This document shows positions 45,016-52,469 of a stretch of DNA of 64,000 bases, piece after piece. Positions within the stretch are counted from its first letter, which is position 1. Each line of letters opens with the position of its first letter. The notes beneath the pieces were generated by a model. The model made no database searches. It had not been told where the DNA came from and saw nothing but the letters and a program-made list of their open reading frames with translations. The position numbers and the translations under genes are program-made. The stretch covers positions 496,001 to 560,000 of the forward strand of contig NZ_CP063189.1 in NCBI RefSeq assembly GCF_028609805.1. The letters are read 5' to 3'. This DNA comes from Corynebacterium massiliense DSM 45435 (GTDB lineage Bacteria > Actinomycetota > Actinomycetes > Mycobacteriales > Mycobacteriaceae).

Positions 45016-46659
45016 CTAGTTCACGCACCGCGGGCCGTTGCCACCTGCATCAATCTCCGGGGAGACCTCGGCCGCGCCAAAGTCACCACCCGGGGTGCCC
45101 ACCGGGGCCTTCGAGCCCGAGTCGGTGTCAGAATCCGCACCGTCCGAGTCTGAATCGGTTGCGGTGCTGTCGTCGGCATCGCTCGTCTTGGATTCATCCA
45201 GCGGGCCCGCGTAATCATCGGCGGTGACGACGATGAGCGAATCCGCATCTAGGTTTTCGTTCACCGTGATGGGGATGCCGCCCAGCTTTTCCGACAACTT
45301 GTGCGCGCGTTCGTCGTCGGCGTTGGCCGTCACGATCTGCGAGGAGGTGTACACCCCGGGCTGGGCATTGGACGTCTTGTTGACCTTGACCCCGTTGTCC
45401 TTCAACCAGGAGCCGACCCCGCCGGCCAGGCCTTCGCGGGTGCCGGCATTGAGGACGTCGACCGTCGTGGCATCGTCAAGCGCGGAGCCGTCAGCTGCGG
45501 CACCTTCGCTGCCCTTGCCGTCGGCGTCGTCCGCCTTGTCCTTCGGGTCTGCGAGTTCCTCCATGAACTCGTGGACCTCGTCCGGATCGACGGTGATGAT
45601 GGATTCGCCGTAGTCGCCGACGCCGTCGACGGAGGTCACCGGGATGGTGTTGAAGGTGACGTTGCCGGCCGCCAGGTCGGACAGCTGGGTGGCGAACTGG
45701 GTAACGTCCCAGTTCTCGTCGATGGCCACAGAGCGCTCCACCGCGGCGGAGATCTTGCGCAGCTTGTTCGGGTTCGTCAGCGTGTTGGTAGCCAGTGCCT
45801 TGGACACGAGCGATGCCATGAACGCCTGCTGGCGGGTGATGCGGTCGAGATCGCCGCGCGGCAGACCGTAACGCTGGCGGACGAAAGCGAGGGCATCGGC
45901 ACCCTGCAGCGTCTGCGGGCCCGCTTTGAAGTCCGCGCCAGACATCGGGTCCTTGACGTCCTCGTTCAAGCACACGTCCACGCCGCCTACGGCTTCGGTG
46001 AGCAGGACGAAGCCGAGCAGGCCCACCTCGGCGTAGTGGTCGACGTCGATGCCGGTGAGGGAGTGCACCTGGTCGAGCAGCGCCTTACGGCCCGCCTCGA
46101 TGCCTTTCTTTTCAATCTCGTCTTTCGTAAGTCCAGAGTCGCTGGCCTCCAGCTCGTCCACCTTGGCCTGTTTGTGGCCTGCGAAAACGCCGTTGATCTT
46201 CGTGTTGCCCAGGTCCGCGTCATGAACATAAGTATCGCGCGGGATGGATACGGCGGTGGCCCGCGAGCCATCGTTAGGCACGCGGATCAGCATGATGGTG
46301 TCGGTGTTGGACTCGCCCTCGTCGGAGCCGGCATGCAGCTTTTCCAGCTCCTCATTGCTCAGCTCATTGCCCTTAGCGTCCGTGCGCGAATCGTTGCCCA
46401 CCAAGAGGATGTCCACCGCGCCGTCTGGGGCGTTGCCCTGGGAGAACCCCTCGTCGTTGAGATCCAGGTTGTTGACCGACGAGAGCCCGCCGCCGAGGCG
46501 GCCGATGGTCGCGTACGCGACGCCCGTCACGGTCAAGATGATGACGCTCAAGATGGCCAGAACGGCTTTCACCGGGGTAGAACCGATTTGCTTGAGATCG
46601 ACGGACCGGGAGGGGGCGGCCTGAATATCACGGGCCCGGCGCGGGGTTTCAAAGCTCAC
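45016..46659 (-). CDS. LytR-CpsA-Psr (LCP) family phosphotransferase with LytR_C domain
   Basis: A 547-residue membrane-anchored envelope protein. One TM segment lies near residues 30-52 (VKAVLAILSVIILTVTGVAYA). The extracellular LCP domain, about 85-340, shows DILLVGNDSRTD, ATAVSIPRDTYV (conserved Arg and Asp) and DALAFVRQRYGLPRGDLDRITRQQ. A LytR_C domain spans about 390-480 (TVDVLNAGTREGLAGGVGSWL). The tail is Asp/Ser-rich and ends in CVN. LCP proteins join arabinogalactan or other glycopolymers to peptidoglycan in Corynebacteriales. It is divergent from the GT2 gene, and a perfect inverted repeat lies in the shared promoter region. Confidence 0.93.
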   Translation of the reverse strand: MSFETPRRARDIQAAPSRSVDLKQIGSTPVKAVLAILSVIILTVTGVAYATIGRLGGGLSSVNNLDLNDEGFSQGNAPDGAVDILLVGNDSRTDAKGNELSNEELEKLHAGSDEGESNTDTIMLIRVPNDGSRATAVSIPRDTYVHDADLGNTKINGVFAGHKQAKVDELEASDSGLTKDEIEKKGIEAGRKALLDQVHSLTGIDVDHYAEVGLLGFVLLTEAVGGVDVCLNEDVKDPMSGADFKAGPQTLQGADALAFVRQRYGLPRGDLDRITRQQAFMASLVSKALATNTLTNPNKLRKISAAVERSVAIDENWDVTQFATQLSDLAAGNVTFNTIPVTSVDGVGDYGESIITVDPDEVHEFMEELADPKDKADDADGKGSEGAAADGSALDDATTVDVLNAGTREGLAGGVGSWLKDNGVKVNKTSNAQPGVYTSSQIVTANADDERAHKLSEKLGGIPITVNENLDADSLIVVTADDYAGPLDESKTSDADDSTATDSDSDGADSDTDSGSKAPVGTPGGDFGAAEVSPEIDAGGNGPRCVN

Positions 46660-46712
46660 GAGCGAGATCTTCCAGTAGGTCGTAGACGGGCAAGAACAAC
46701 GAGGACGACAAT

Positions 46713-46740
46713 GCGATCTGTTTATCTTAAGTCAGATCGC
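46713..46740. promoter_or_regulatory. Inverted repeat between LCP and glycosyltransferase genes
   Basis: gcgatctg (46713-46720), 12-base spacer, cagatcgc (46733-46740): perfect 8-bp arms. On the minus strand the spacer contains TAAGAT, a possible -10 element for the LCP gene. The site could be an operator controlling one or both divergent genes; no known regulator is recognised. Confidence 0.55.
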
Positions 46741-46836
46741 GCACCAGCCCTAGTCTAAGCACCAACCAGCGTGGGGAGCGGGTGCGATGTGTCGGTCGGT
46801 ATCCCGCCCGTTGTACGGGTCTAGTCTCTACAGACC

Positions 46837-47742
46837 GTGAGCCCACTGAATGAATCTACGTCCCGCGAACATGCGTTGCCGCTCGCGGTGGTGACCGTGA
46901 CGTACTCACCGGGTGCGTACCTGGATAGGTTCCTCACCTCGCTGGCTGCCGCCACCGACAGGGAGACGCTCACCGTGTTGGCCGATAACGGCTCGCGCGA
47001 CGGCGTCCCCGAGCGCGCGGGTAAACGCCCCGGCGTGACGCTCCTTCCTACTGGCGGCAACGTCGGCTACGGCGGCGGGATGAATGCCGGGGAGCGCTAC
47101 CTCCGCGCGGCGCGCAATCGCGGCGAGGTGGGCGCGGACTATCTTCTGCTGAGCAATCCCGATGTCGAGTTCACGCCAGGAAGTATTGACGCGCTCATCG
47201 ATTGTCTGGAGCGCCACCCGGAAGCGGCGGCGGCAGGCCCCCGCATTGTCGAGCCGGACGGATCTACCTATCCCTCCGCGCGGGAGGTGCCCACGCTGCG
47301 GGACGGTATTGGGCACGCGGTGTTTTCGCGCCTGTGGCCGCAGAACCCGTGGACGGCCCGGTACCGCCGGGGAGAGGACATGGACACCGAGCGCACCGCC
47401 GGCTGGCTGTCCGGATCGTGCCTGCTCCTGCGATGGGACGCATTCGCGGCTATCGGCGGCTTTGATGAGCGCTACTTCATGTACCTCGAAGACGTCGACC
47501 TCGGCGATCGCCTGCAGCGCGCCGGGTACACCAACGTGTATTGCCCGGCGGCCCGTATTTCCCACGCCCAGGGGCACTCCACCAAAGCGCACGCCGGCCC
47601 GATGCTGAAGGCGCACCACGCATCGGCCTACCGCTTCCAAGCCGATCGCCACCCAAAGTGGTGGCAGGCACCCCTGCGATGGGCGCTGCGTGCCGGGCTC
47701 AAGGCGCGACTCGTGCTCGAGCGCCTCGCCGGTTCGCGGTAG
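46837..47742 (+). CDS. wbbL: GT2 glycosyltransferase, rhamnosyltransferase (WbbL-like)
   Basis: A 301-residue inverting glycosyltransferase. The N-terminal VVTVTYSPGAYLDRFLTSLA and LADNGSRDG bind the nucleotide sugar, LLLSNPDVEFTPGSIDALI holds the Asp motif, and GWLSGSCLLLRWDAFAAIGGFDERYFMYLEDVDLGDRL contains the acceptor/base ED pair. In Corynebacteriales the enzyme at this place adds rhamnose to GlcNAc-PP-decaprenol in building the arabinogalactan linker. It is divergent from the LCP gene and upstream of the nucleotidyltransferase in the same direction. Confidence 0.88.
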   Translation: MSPLNESTSREHALPLAVVTVTYSPGAYLDRFLTSLAAATDRETLTVLADNGSRDGVPERAGKRPGVTLLPTGGNVGYGGGMNAGERYLRAARNRGEVGADYLLLSNPDVEFTPGSIDALIDCLERHPEAAAAGPRIVEPDGSTYPSAREVPTLRDGIGHAVFSRLWPQNPWTARYRRGEDMDTERTAGWLSGSCLLLRWDAFAAIGGFDERYFMYLEDVDLGDRLQRAGYTNVYCPAARISHAQGHSTKAHAGPMLKAHHASAYRFQADRHPKWWQAPLRWALRAGLKARLVLERLAGSR

Positions 47743-47911
47743 GGAGGCGATGCGGTGTGGCCTTTTTGCGCCACGCCGTTGAAATGTCGTAGCCCGGTTT
47801 TGTCCGGGGTGGCTTTTACAATCTCTGCTTAAGAAGTGCGGTGGCGCCGTGGCATGCTGACGGCCTGCTCGGACTTTTCGTCGTCTACAGGAAGATGTAC
47901 AAGGACTTTTG

Positions 47912-49033
47912 ATGGTTGAACAGGACACCTCCCGTACCGATCTGGACGGGCGGGAATCGCTCGGTGCGTCTGTCGACGCGGTTATTTTGGTCGGCGGCCG
48001 TGGAACGCGTTTGCGCCCGCTGACCATTGGCACGCCGAAGCCGATGCTGCCGACTGCAAACTTCCCCTTCCTGCAGCACCTGCTCGCGCGCATTAAGGCC
48101 GCGGGCATCCAGCACGTCGTGTTGTCCACCTCCTTCAAGGCCGAGGTCTTCGAGGAATACTTCGGTGACGGCTCTGATCTCGGTCTGGACATCGAGTACG
48201 TCGTCGAGGAAGAGGCGCTCGGCACCGGCGGCGGCATCCGCAACGTTCTCGATCATCTGCACCACGACACCGCCATGGTGTTCAACGGTGACGTCCTGTC
48301 CGGCATGGATCTTCACGGCATCCTGGAAACGCACCGCAAGAAGGAAGCCGATCTGACCATGCACCTGCTCAAGGTCGCGGATCCGCGCGCGTTCGGCTGC
48401 GTGCCCACCGATGAGGAGGGGCGCGTTACTGCCTTTTTGGAAAAGACCGAAGATCCGCCGACGAACCAGATCAACGCGGGCTGCTACGTCTTTGACAAGT
48501 CCCTTATTGAGACCATCCCCGCAGGGCGTATGGTTTCCGTCGAGCGCGAGACGTTCCCGTCGGTCCTGGCCGCCGGCAAGAAGGTCATCGGCCACGTGGA
48601 CAACGCCTACTGGCGCGACATGGGCCGGCCGGAGGACTTTGTGCGCGGCTCGTCGGATCTCGTCCGCGGCATTGCTTACTCGCCGCTGCTCGAGGGGCGA
48701 ACTGGTGAGTCCATCGTGGACGAGTCGGCTGGTATCGCCGGTGGGGTCCTCCTGTTCTCCGGCACGTCCGTAGGCCGCGGCTGCGAAATTGGGGCCGGCT
48801 CCCGCCTGGAGGGGACCGTCGTGTTCGATGGCGTGACCGTCGAACCGGGCGCAGTCATCACCAACTCCATCATCGCGTCCGGAGCGCACATCGGCGCCAA
48901 CGCGCATATCACCGATTGCGTCATCGGCGAGGGCGCGCACGTGGGCGCGCGCTGTGAGCTGAAGGACGGCATGCGCGTGTTCCCCGGGGTGGACATCCCG
49001 GACGCGGGCGTGCGCTTTTCCTCCGACGCGTAA
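47912..49033 (+). CDS. manC: Mannose-1-phosphate guanylyltransferase (GDP-mannose pyrophosphorylase)
   Basis: A 373-residue sugar nucleotidyltransferase. The N-terminal signature AVILVGGRGTRLRPLTIGTPKPMLP binds the nucleotide; VFNGDVLSGMDL carries the metal-binding Asp. From about residue 255 the C-terminal left-handed beta helix shows hexapeptide repeats (GAVITNSIIASGAHIGANAHI). It makes GDP-mannose from Man-1-P and GTP, feeding mannan, LM/LAM and dolichyl-type mannosyl donors with manB (50861) and manA (57231). Also annotated rmlA2 in related species. The ATG at 47912 is preferred over TTG 47909 (AAGGAC upstream). Confidence 0.9.
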   Translation: MVEQDTSRTDLDGRESLGASVDAVILVGGRGTRLRPLTIGTPKPMLPTANFPFLQHLLARIKAAGIQHVVLSTSFKAEVFEEYFGDGSDLGLDIEYVVEEEALGTGGGIRNVLDHLHHDTAMVFNGDVLSGMDLHGILETHRKKEADLTMHLLKVADPRAFGCVPTDEEGRVTAFLEKTEDPPTNQINAGCYVFDKSLIETIPAGRMVSVERETFPSVLAAGKKVIGHVDNAYWRDMGRPEDFVRGSSDLVRGIAYSPLLEGRTGESIVDESAGIAGGVLLFSGTSVGRGCEIGAGSRLEGTVVFDGVTVEPGAVITNSIIASGAHIGANAHITDCVIGEGAHVGARCELKDGMRVFPGVDIPDAGVRFSSDA

Positions 49034-49366
49034 ACGGTATCCCACGCCAAAAAGGATCCCCTTACTTGCGCGGCAGCGCCGTCAGCTGCGCGCTTGTGAG
49101 TGGAGATCCTCCCCACACCTATATGTAGTACCCCCGGCTCCCACCCCCGCGATCAGTGGCGTGTGGTTGATGTGACTAATGGGATTAATGGCGTGGGTTT
49201 TCGCAGTTTTTCTCCCAGAACCGTTCTTTCTAGGTTGACGATATTTAGTGCTCCGGTGTGAAATGACATCAGTGTAAGAAACAACCCCGCGGCCAAGCCG
49301 TCACTCACTGGCGGCGCGGGGAAGCTGGCACTTTGAGGAATTGACACTACGGAGAAAGGGTTCGGC
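49034..49366. other. Intergenic region before whiB
   Basis: 333 bases without a supported gene. A weak stem gcgcggcagc / gctgcgcgc near 49070-49100 may end manC transcription. A GC-rich hairpin ccccgcg (49285-49291) / cgcgggg (49315-49321) lies in the probable 5' leader of whiB; it is not followed by a T-run. A GGAGAAAGG ribosome site ends at 49359. Confidence 0.5.
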
Positions 49367-49666
49367 GTGGAAGACATGGCAAATAACGCCATTCTCCGTG
49401 GCGGTGCCGCGGCGGAGTTATCTCTAGACGAGCTGTTTGGGGCGGTCGAGCAAGAGTGGCAGGATCAGGCCCTCTGCGCGCAGACTGACCCGGAGGCATT
49501 CTTCCCGGAAAAGGGTGGCTCGACCCGTGAGGCGAAGCGGATTTGCCAGGCGTGCCCTGTCCGCGACGAATGTCTGGAGTACGCGCTCGAGCATGACGAG
49601 CGCTTCGGCATCTGGGGCGGGCTGTCGGATCGCGAACGCCGGCGCCTCAAGCGTGAGATCGGCTAG
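49367..49666 (+). CDS. WhiB-family Fe-S transcriptional regulator (WhiB2/WhmD-like)
   Basis: A 99-residue WhiB protein with the four cluster ligands Cys37, Cys60, Cys63 and Cys69 (LCAQTDPEAFFPEKGG, then CQACPVRDEC), the GIWGGLSDRERR turn and a basic C-terminus (RRLKREIG). Placed next to the manC, DUF3499 and manB genes, it matches WhiB2/WhmD of mycobacteria (WhcD in corynebacteria), which acts in cell division and septation. The start is a GTG at 49367 with GGAGAAAGG before it; ATG 49376 is an alternative. The family binds a 4Fe-4S cluster. Confidence 0.95.
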   Translation: MEDMANNAILRGGAAAELSLDELFGAVEQEWQDQALCAQTDPEAFFPEKGGSTREAKRICQACPVRDECLEYALEHDERFGIWGGLSDRERRRLKREIG

Positions 49667-49766
49667 GCGGTAGAGATTTCTCCAGCCCGAGGGTGATTGT
49701 GTGCAGGCGGTTGAATAACACCGCCGCCTTTTTGATCGGTCACCAATCCGGCTGGCAGCCGGTATC

Positions 49767-50240
49767 TTATTCCCAGCTAAACCGCGGATCGATATCCTGC
49801 GGCTCCACGTTGAGATAGTTCGCCACCAGCGCGGTGAGCACGGTGCTTAACAGATTGGCCTGCTCATCCGGGGTAGCGCACCGCGTCTGAATAGGCATGC
49901 GGAAAATGACCAGGCGGGCGCGCGTCGGGTTGCCCTCGGCATTGACGCCGGCCGGCAGGATTCGCCCGAGGGGGACGGGGCCGTCGGCGACGATTTCGTC
50001 CGGCAGGATGGTCAAGTCTGCGCGCAACCGCATGCGCGGCACGGTATCGACAGCCAAGTCGAGTCCCGACAGCTCCTGGGTGAAGGCGTTCTGGATCGGG
50101 CTGTAGGCCTCCAGGACGGCCGCGTCGAATTCCTCCCGCCGGGTGCGAAAGCGCGGTGTCTGCGGTGGAAGCAGCGGCCCGCGCACACCGCGCCCACGGC
50201 GGTCGTGGAAGGGGCGGAGGTGGGTACGCTGCGTGGTCAC
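49767..50240 (-). CDS. Metallopeptidase-family (DUF1025/zincin-like) protein without HExxH
   Basis: A 157-residue protein with the family sequence RRGRGVRGPLLPP at the N-terminus, REEFDAAVLEAYSPIQ, VDTVPRMRL and LPAGVNAEGNPTRARLVIFRMPIQ. At the place where zincin-like members have HExxH, this protein reads LSTVLTALVANYLN, so no zinc site is visible. The mycobacterial homologue beside whiB2 is, from memory, similarly degenerate. Function unknown. The gene is on the opposite strand between whiB and the DUF3499 gene, its usual place. Because it lacks the motif, a peptidase name would mislead. Confidence 0.83.
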   Translation of the reverse strand: MTTQRTHLRPFHDRRGRGVRGPLLPPQTPRFRTRREEFDAAVLEAYSPIQNAFTQELSGLDLAVDTVPRMRLRADLTILPDEIVADGPVPLGRILPAGVNAEGNPTRARLVIFRMPIQTRCATPDEQANLLSTVLTALVANYLNVEPQDIDPRFSWE

Positions 50241-50337
50241 GGTGGGTCATGTTACGGCCTGCACGGCGCCGTTCCTGGTGTGGCGCGCCGAGACAGCAGA
50301 CCGGAAAACATCAACTGAGGGTTTAGACTTATTCGGC

Positions 50338-50805
50338 GTGAATGAGTTTCGTCGTTGCTCCCGCCCCGGCTGCAGCCGCCCGGCTGTGGCCACGTTGACG
50401 TACGCCTATTCCGAACAGACCGCGGTCGTCGGCCCATTGGTCACGGAGGAAAACCCGCACAGCTGGGATCTGTGCGAGGCGCATTCCGAGCGCATCACCG
50501 CGCCCCGCGGCTGGGAGTTGGTCCGTGTCGACCACATCGAAATTGAAGAAGACGGCGACGAGGAACTGATGGCGCTGGCCGAGGCCGTCCGCGAGGGCGG
50601 CCGGGTGACCACGGGGCTGGTCGATGACTCGTCTGTCGGCTCGGGCGACGATCCGATTTCGTATGCTCCGACCTTCGACGGAGCCGACCCGTCGCGCTCA
50701 AACCACCCGGTGTTCCGGTCACGCCGAGTGGCCGATATGCGTGCGCACCGCCGGGCACACTTGAGCGTTGTCCCGGACGAAGAAAACCAAGGGGATTCAC
50801 AGTAA
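50338..50805 (+). CDS. DUF3499 family protein
   Basis: A 155-residue actinobacterial protein. The first 50 residues are the conserved part: EFRRCSRPGCSRPAVATLTYAYSEQTAVVGPL, then WDLCEAHSERITAPRGWE. Cys7, Cys12 and the Cys/His of LCEAH look like a small zinc ribbon. The rest is acidic and variable, ending with VADMRAHRRAHLSVVPDEE. Function unknown. The GTG at 50338 is chosen because homology begins there. It precedes manB by about 55 bases and is probably co-transcribed. Confidence 0.88.
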   Translation: MNEFRRCSRPGCSRPAVATLTYAYSEQTAVVGPLVTEENPHSWDLCEAHSERITAPRGWELVRVDHIEIEEDGDEELMALAEAVREGGRVTTGLVDDSSVGSGDDPISYAPTFDGADPSRSNHPVFRSRRVADMRAHRRAHLSVVPDEENQGDSQ

Positions 50806-50860
50806 AACGCCTCCGGCGTTGCAGCGCGTAGCGGGCGAAAGCACAGTACAGTGTGGAGCT

Positions 50861-52225
50861 ATGCGCACCCGTGAACAGATTGATTCAGTCGTGAAGGCCT
50901 ACGACGTGCGAGGCGTCGTGGGCGAGGATATCGACGAAGACTTTGTGCAGGATGTCGGAGCGGCCTTCGCCCACATCGTGGGGCAAGAAGGCGAGCACCG
51001 CGTGGTCGTCGGCCACGACATGCGCCCGTCCTCGCCGGATTTGGCCGTCGCCTTTGCCAAGGGCGTTCGCTCCCAGGGGCTGGACGTGCTCCACCTGGGG
51101 CTGACCTCCACCGATGAGCTGTACTTCGCCTCCGGCGACCGCGACTGCGCCGGCGCGATGTTCACCGCCTCACACAACCCGGCTAAGTACAACGGCATCA
51201 AGCTGTGCCGCTCCGGGGCTCGGCCGGTGGGGCAGGACACCGGCCTGGGGGAGATCAAGCAGATGCTTCTCGATGGCGTGCCGGACAGCAGCAACGAGCC
51301 GGGGGCCAACAACCGCTGCGATGTTCTGGAAGACTACGCGAAGTTCCTCAATGACTTGGTGGATCTCTCAGACGTTCGCCCGCTGACCGTCGCGGTGGAC
51401 GCCGCCAACGGCATGGGTGGCCACACTGTCCCGGAGGTACTTGGAAACCTGCCGCTGGATATCCGCGAGCTGTACTTCGAACTCGACGGCACCTTCCCGA
51501 ACCACGAGGCAAACCCGCTGGATCCAAAGAACCTCGTGGATCTGCAGAAGTTCGTCGCCGAGCAGAAGGCGGACATCGGCCTTGCCTTCGATGGCGATGC
51601 GGATCGGTGTTTCGTCGTCGACGAGAAGGGCGAGCCGGTATCCCCGTCGGCCATCTGCGCGCTGGTGGCAGAGCGCTACCTGGAGAAGTTCCCAGGCTCG
51701 GCCATCATCCACAACCTGATTACCTCCCACACCGTGCCGGAGATCATCGAAGAGCACGGCGGGAAGGCAGTACGCACCCGCGTCGGCCACTCCTTCATCA
51801 AAGCGGAGATGGCCAAGCAGAAGGCCGTCTTCGGCGGCGAGCACTCGGCGCACTACTACTTCCAGGAGTTCTGGAACGCCGACTCGGGCATGCTGGCTGC
51901 GATGCACGTGATGGCGGCGCTGGGCACCTCCGACAAGCCGCTCAGCGAGCTGATGCAGGATTACTCGCGCTACGCGGCGTCCGGCGAGATCAACTCCACC
52001 GTGGACGACCAGCAGGCCTCCATGGACGCGGTGGTGGAGGCGTTCGCGGATCGGGCGGACATCGACAAGCTGGATGGCGTCACCGTGGAACTGCGGGACT
52101 CCAAGGCCTGGTTCAACCTGCGTCCGTCCAACACCGAGCCGCTGCTGCGCCTCAACGCCGAGGCGGAGACCAAGGACGAAGTGGACCGCATCGTCGACGA
52201 GGTGCTGGGCATCATCCGCACGTAG
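50861..52225 (+). CDS. manB: Phosphomannomutase / phosphoglucomutase
   Basis: A 454-residue alpha-D-phosphohexomutase. AMFTASHNPAKYNGIK holds the catalytic phosphoserine, FDGDADRCFVVD the Mg-binding aspartates, GGEHSAHYYF the sugar-binding loop, and RPSNTEPLLRLNAEA the phosphate-binding loop. It converts Man-6-P (from ManA at 57231) to Man-1-P for ManC at 47912. The ATG at 50861 follows TGGAGCT. A terminator-like hairpin lies at 52274-52301. Confidence 0.93.
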   Translation: MRTREQIDSVVKAYDVRGVVGEDIDEDFVQDVGAAFAHIVGQEGEHRVVVGHDMRPSSPDLAVAFAKGVRSQGLDVLHLGLTSTDELYFASGDRDCAGAMFTASHNPAKYNGIKLCRSGARPVGQDTGLGEIKQMLLDGVPDSSNEPGANNRCDVLEDYAKFLNDLVDLSDVRPLTVAVDAANGMGGHTVPEVLGNLPLDIRELYFELDGTFPNHEANPLDPKNLVDLQKFVAEQKADIGLAFDGDADRCFVVDEKGEPVSPSAICALVAERYLEKFPGSAIIHNLITSHTVPEIIEEHGGKAVRTRVGHSFIKAEMAKQKAVFGGEHSAHYYFQEFWNADSGMLAAMHVMAALGTSDKPLSELMQDYSRYAASGEINSTVDDQQASMDAVVEAFADRADIDKLDGVTVELRDSKAWFNLRPSNTEPLLRLNAEAETKDEVDRIVDEVLGIIRT

Positions 52226-52273
52226 GCGCCGCCGGGGTAGCCCCAGCGCACCTGCGCGGGGCGCGCCCATAAA

Positions 52274-52301
52274 GTGCGTCCTTCCAGGACCGCACAATTT
52301 T
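52274..52301 (+). terminator. Probable terminator after manB
   Basis: gtgcgtcct (52274-52282) pairs with aggaccgcac (52286-52295) with one bulged base, followed by AATTTTAATT. About 50 bases after the manB stop. Confidence 0.7.
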
Positions 52302-52375
52302 AATTCGCAGCCTTTCTGTTTGTGCGACGCGGCATTCCCGCAGTCAGTAGGGCGGGCTGAGCCCGCACGCCCATA

Positions 52376-52414
52376 AAGACCAAGCGGTCTAGATTGTGTA
52401 GACCGCACGGTGTG
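52376..52414. promoter_or_regulatory. Tandem McbR-like operators upstream of cysI
   Basis: The C. glutamicum McbR consensus is TAGAC-N6-GTCTA. Here AAGAC-N6-GTCTA (52376-52391) matches nine of ten positions. A second copy, TAGAC-N6-GTGTG (52399-52414), matches eight of ten. The sites lie seven bases apart and 56-94 bases before the cysI start. McbR represses methionine/cysteine genes in response to S-adenosylhomocysteine, so sulfur-dependent control is expected. Confidence 0.72.
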
Positions 52415-52469
52415 GATACGTTTGGTGCAACGTAGATTACTCGTACCCTCAAGGCGGAAAGGCGTTGTC

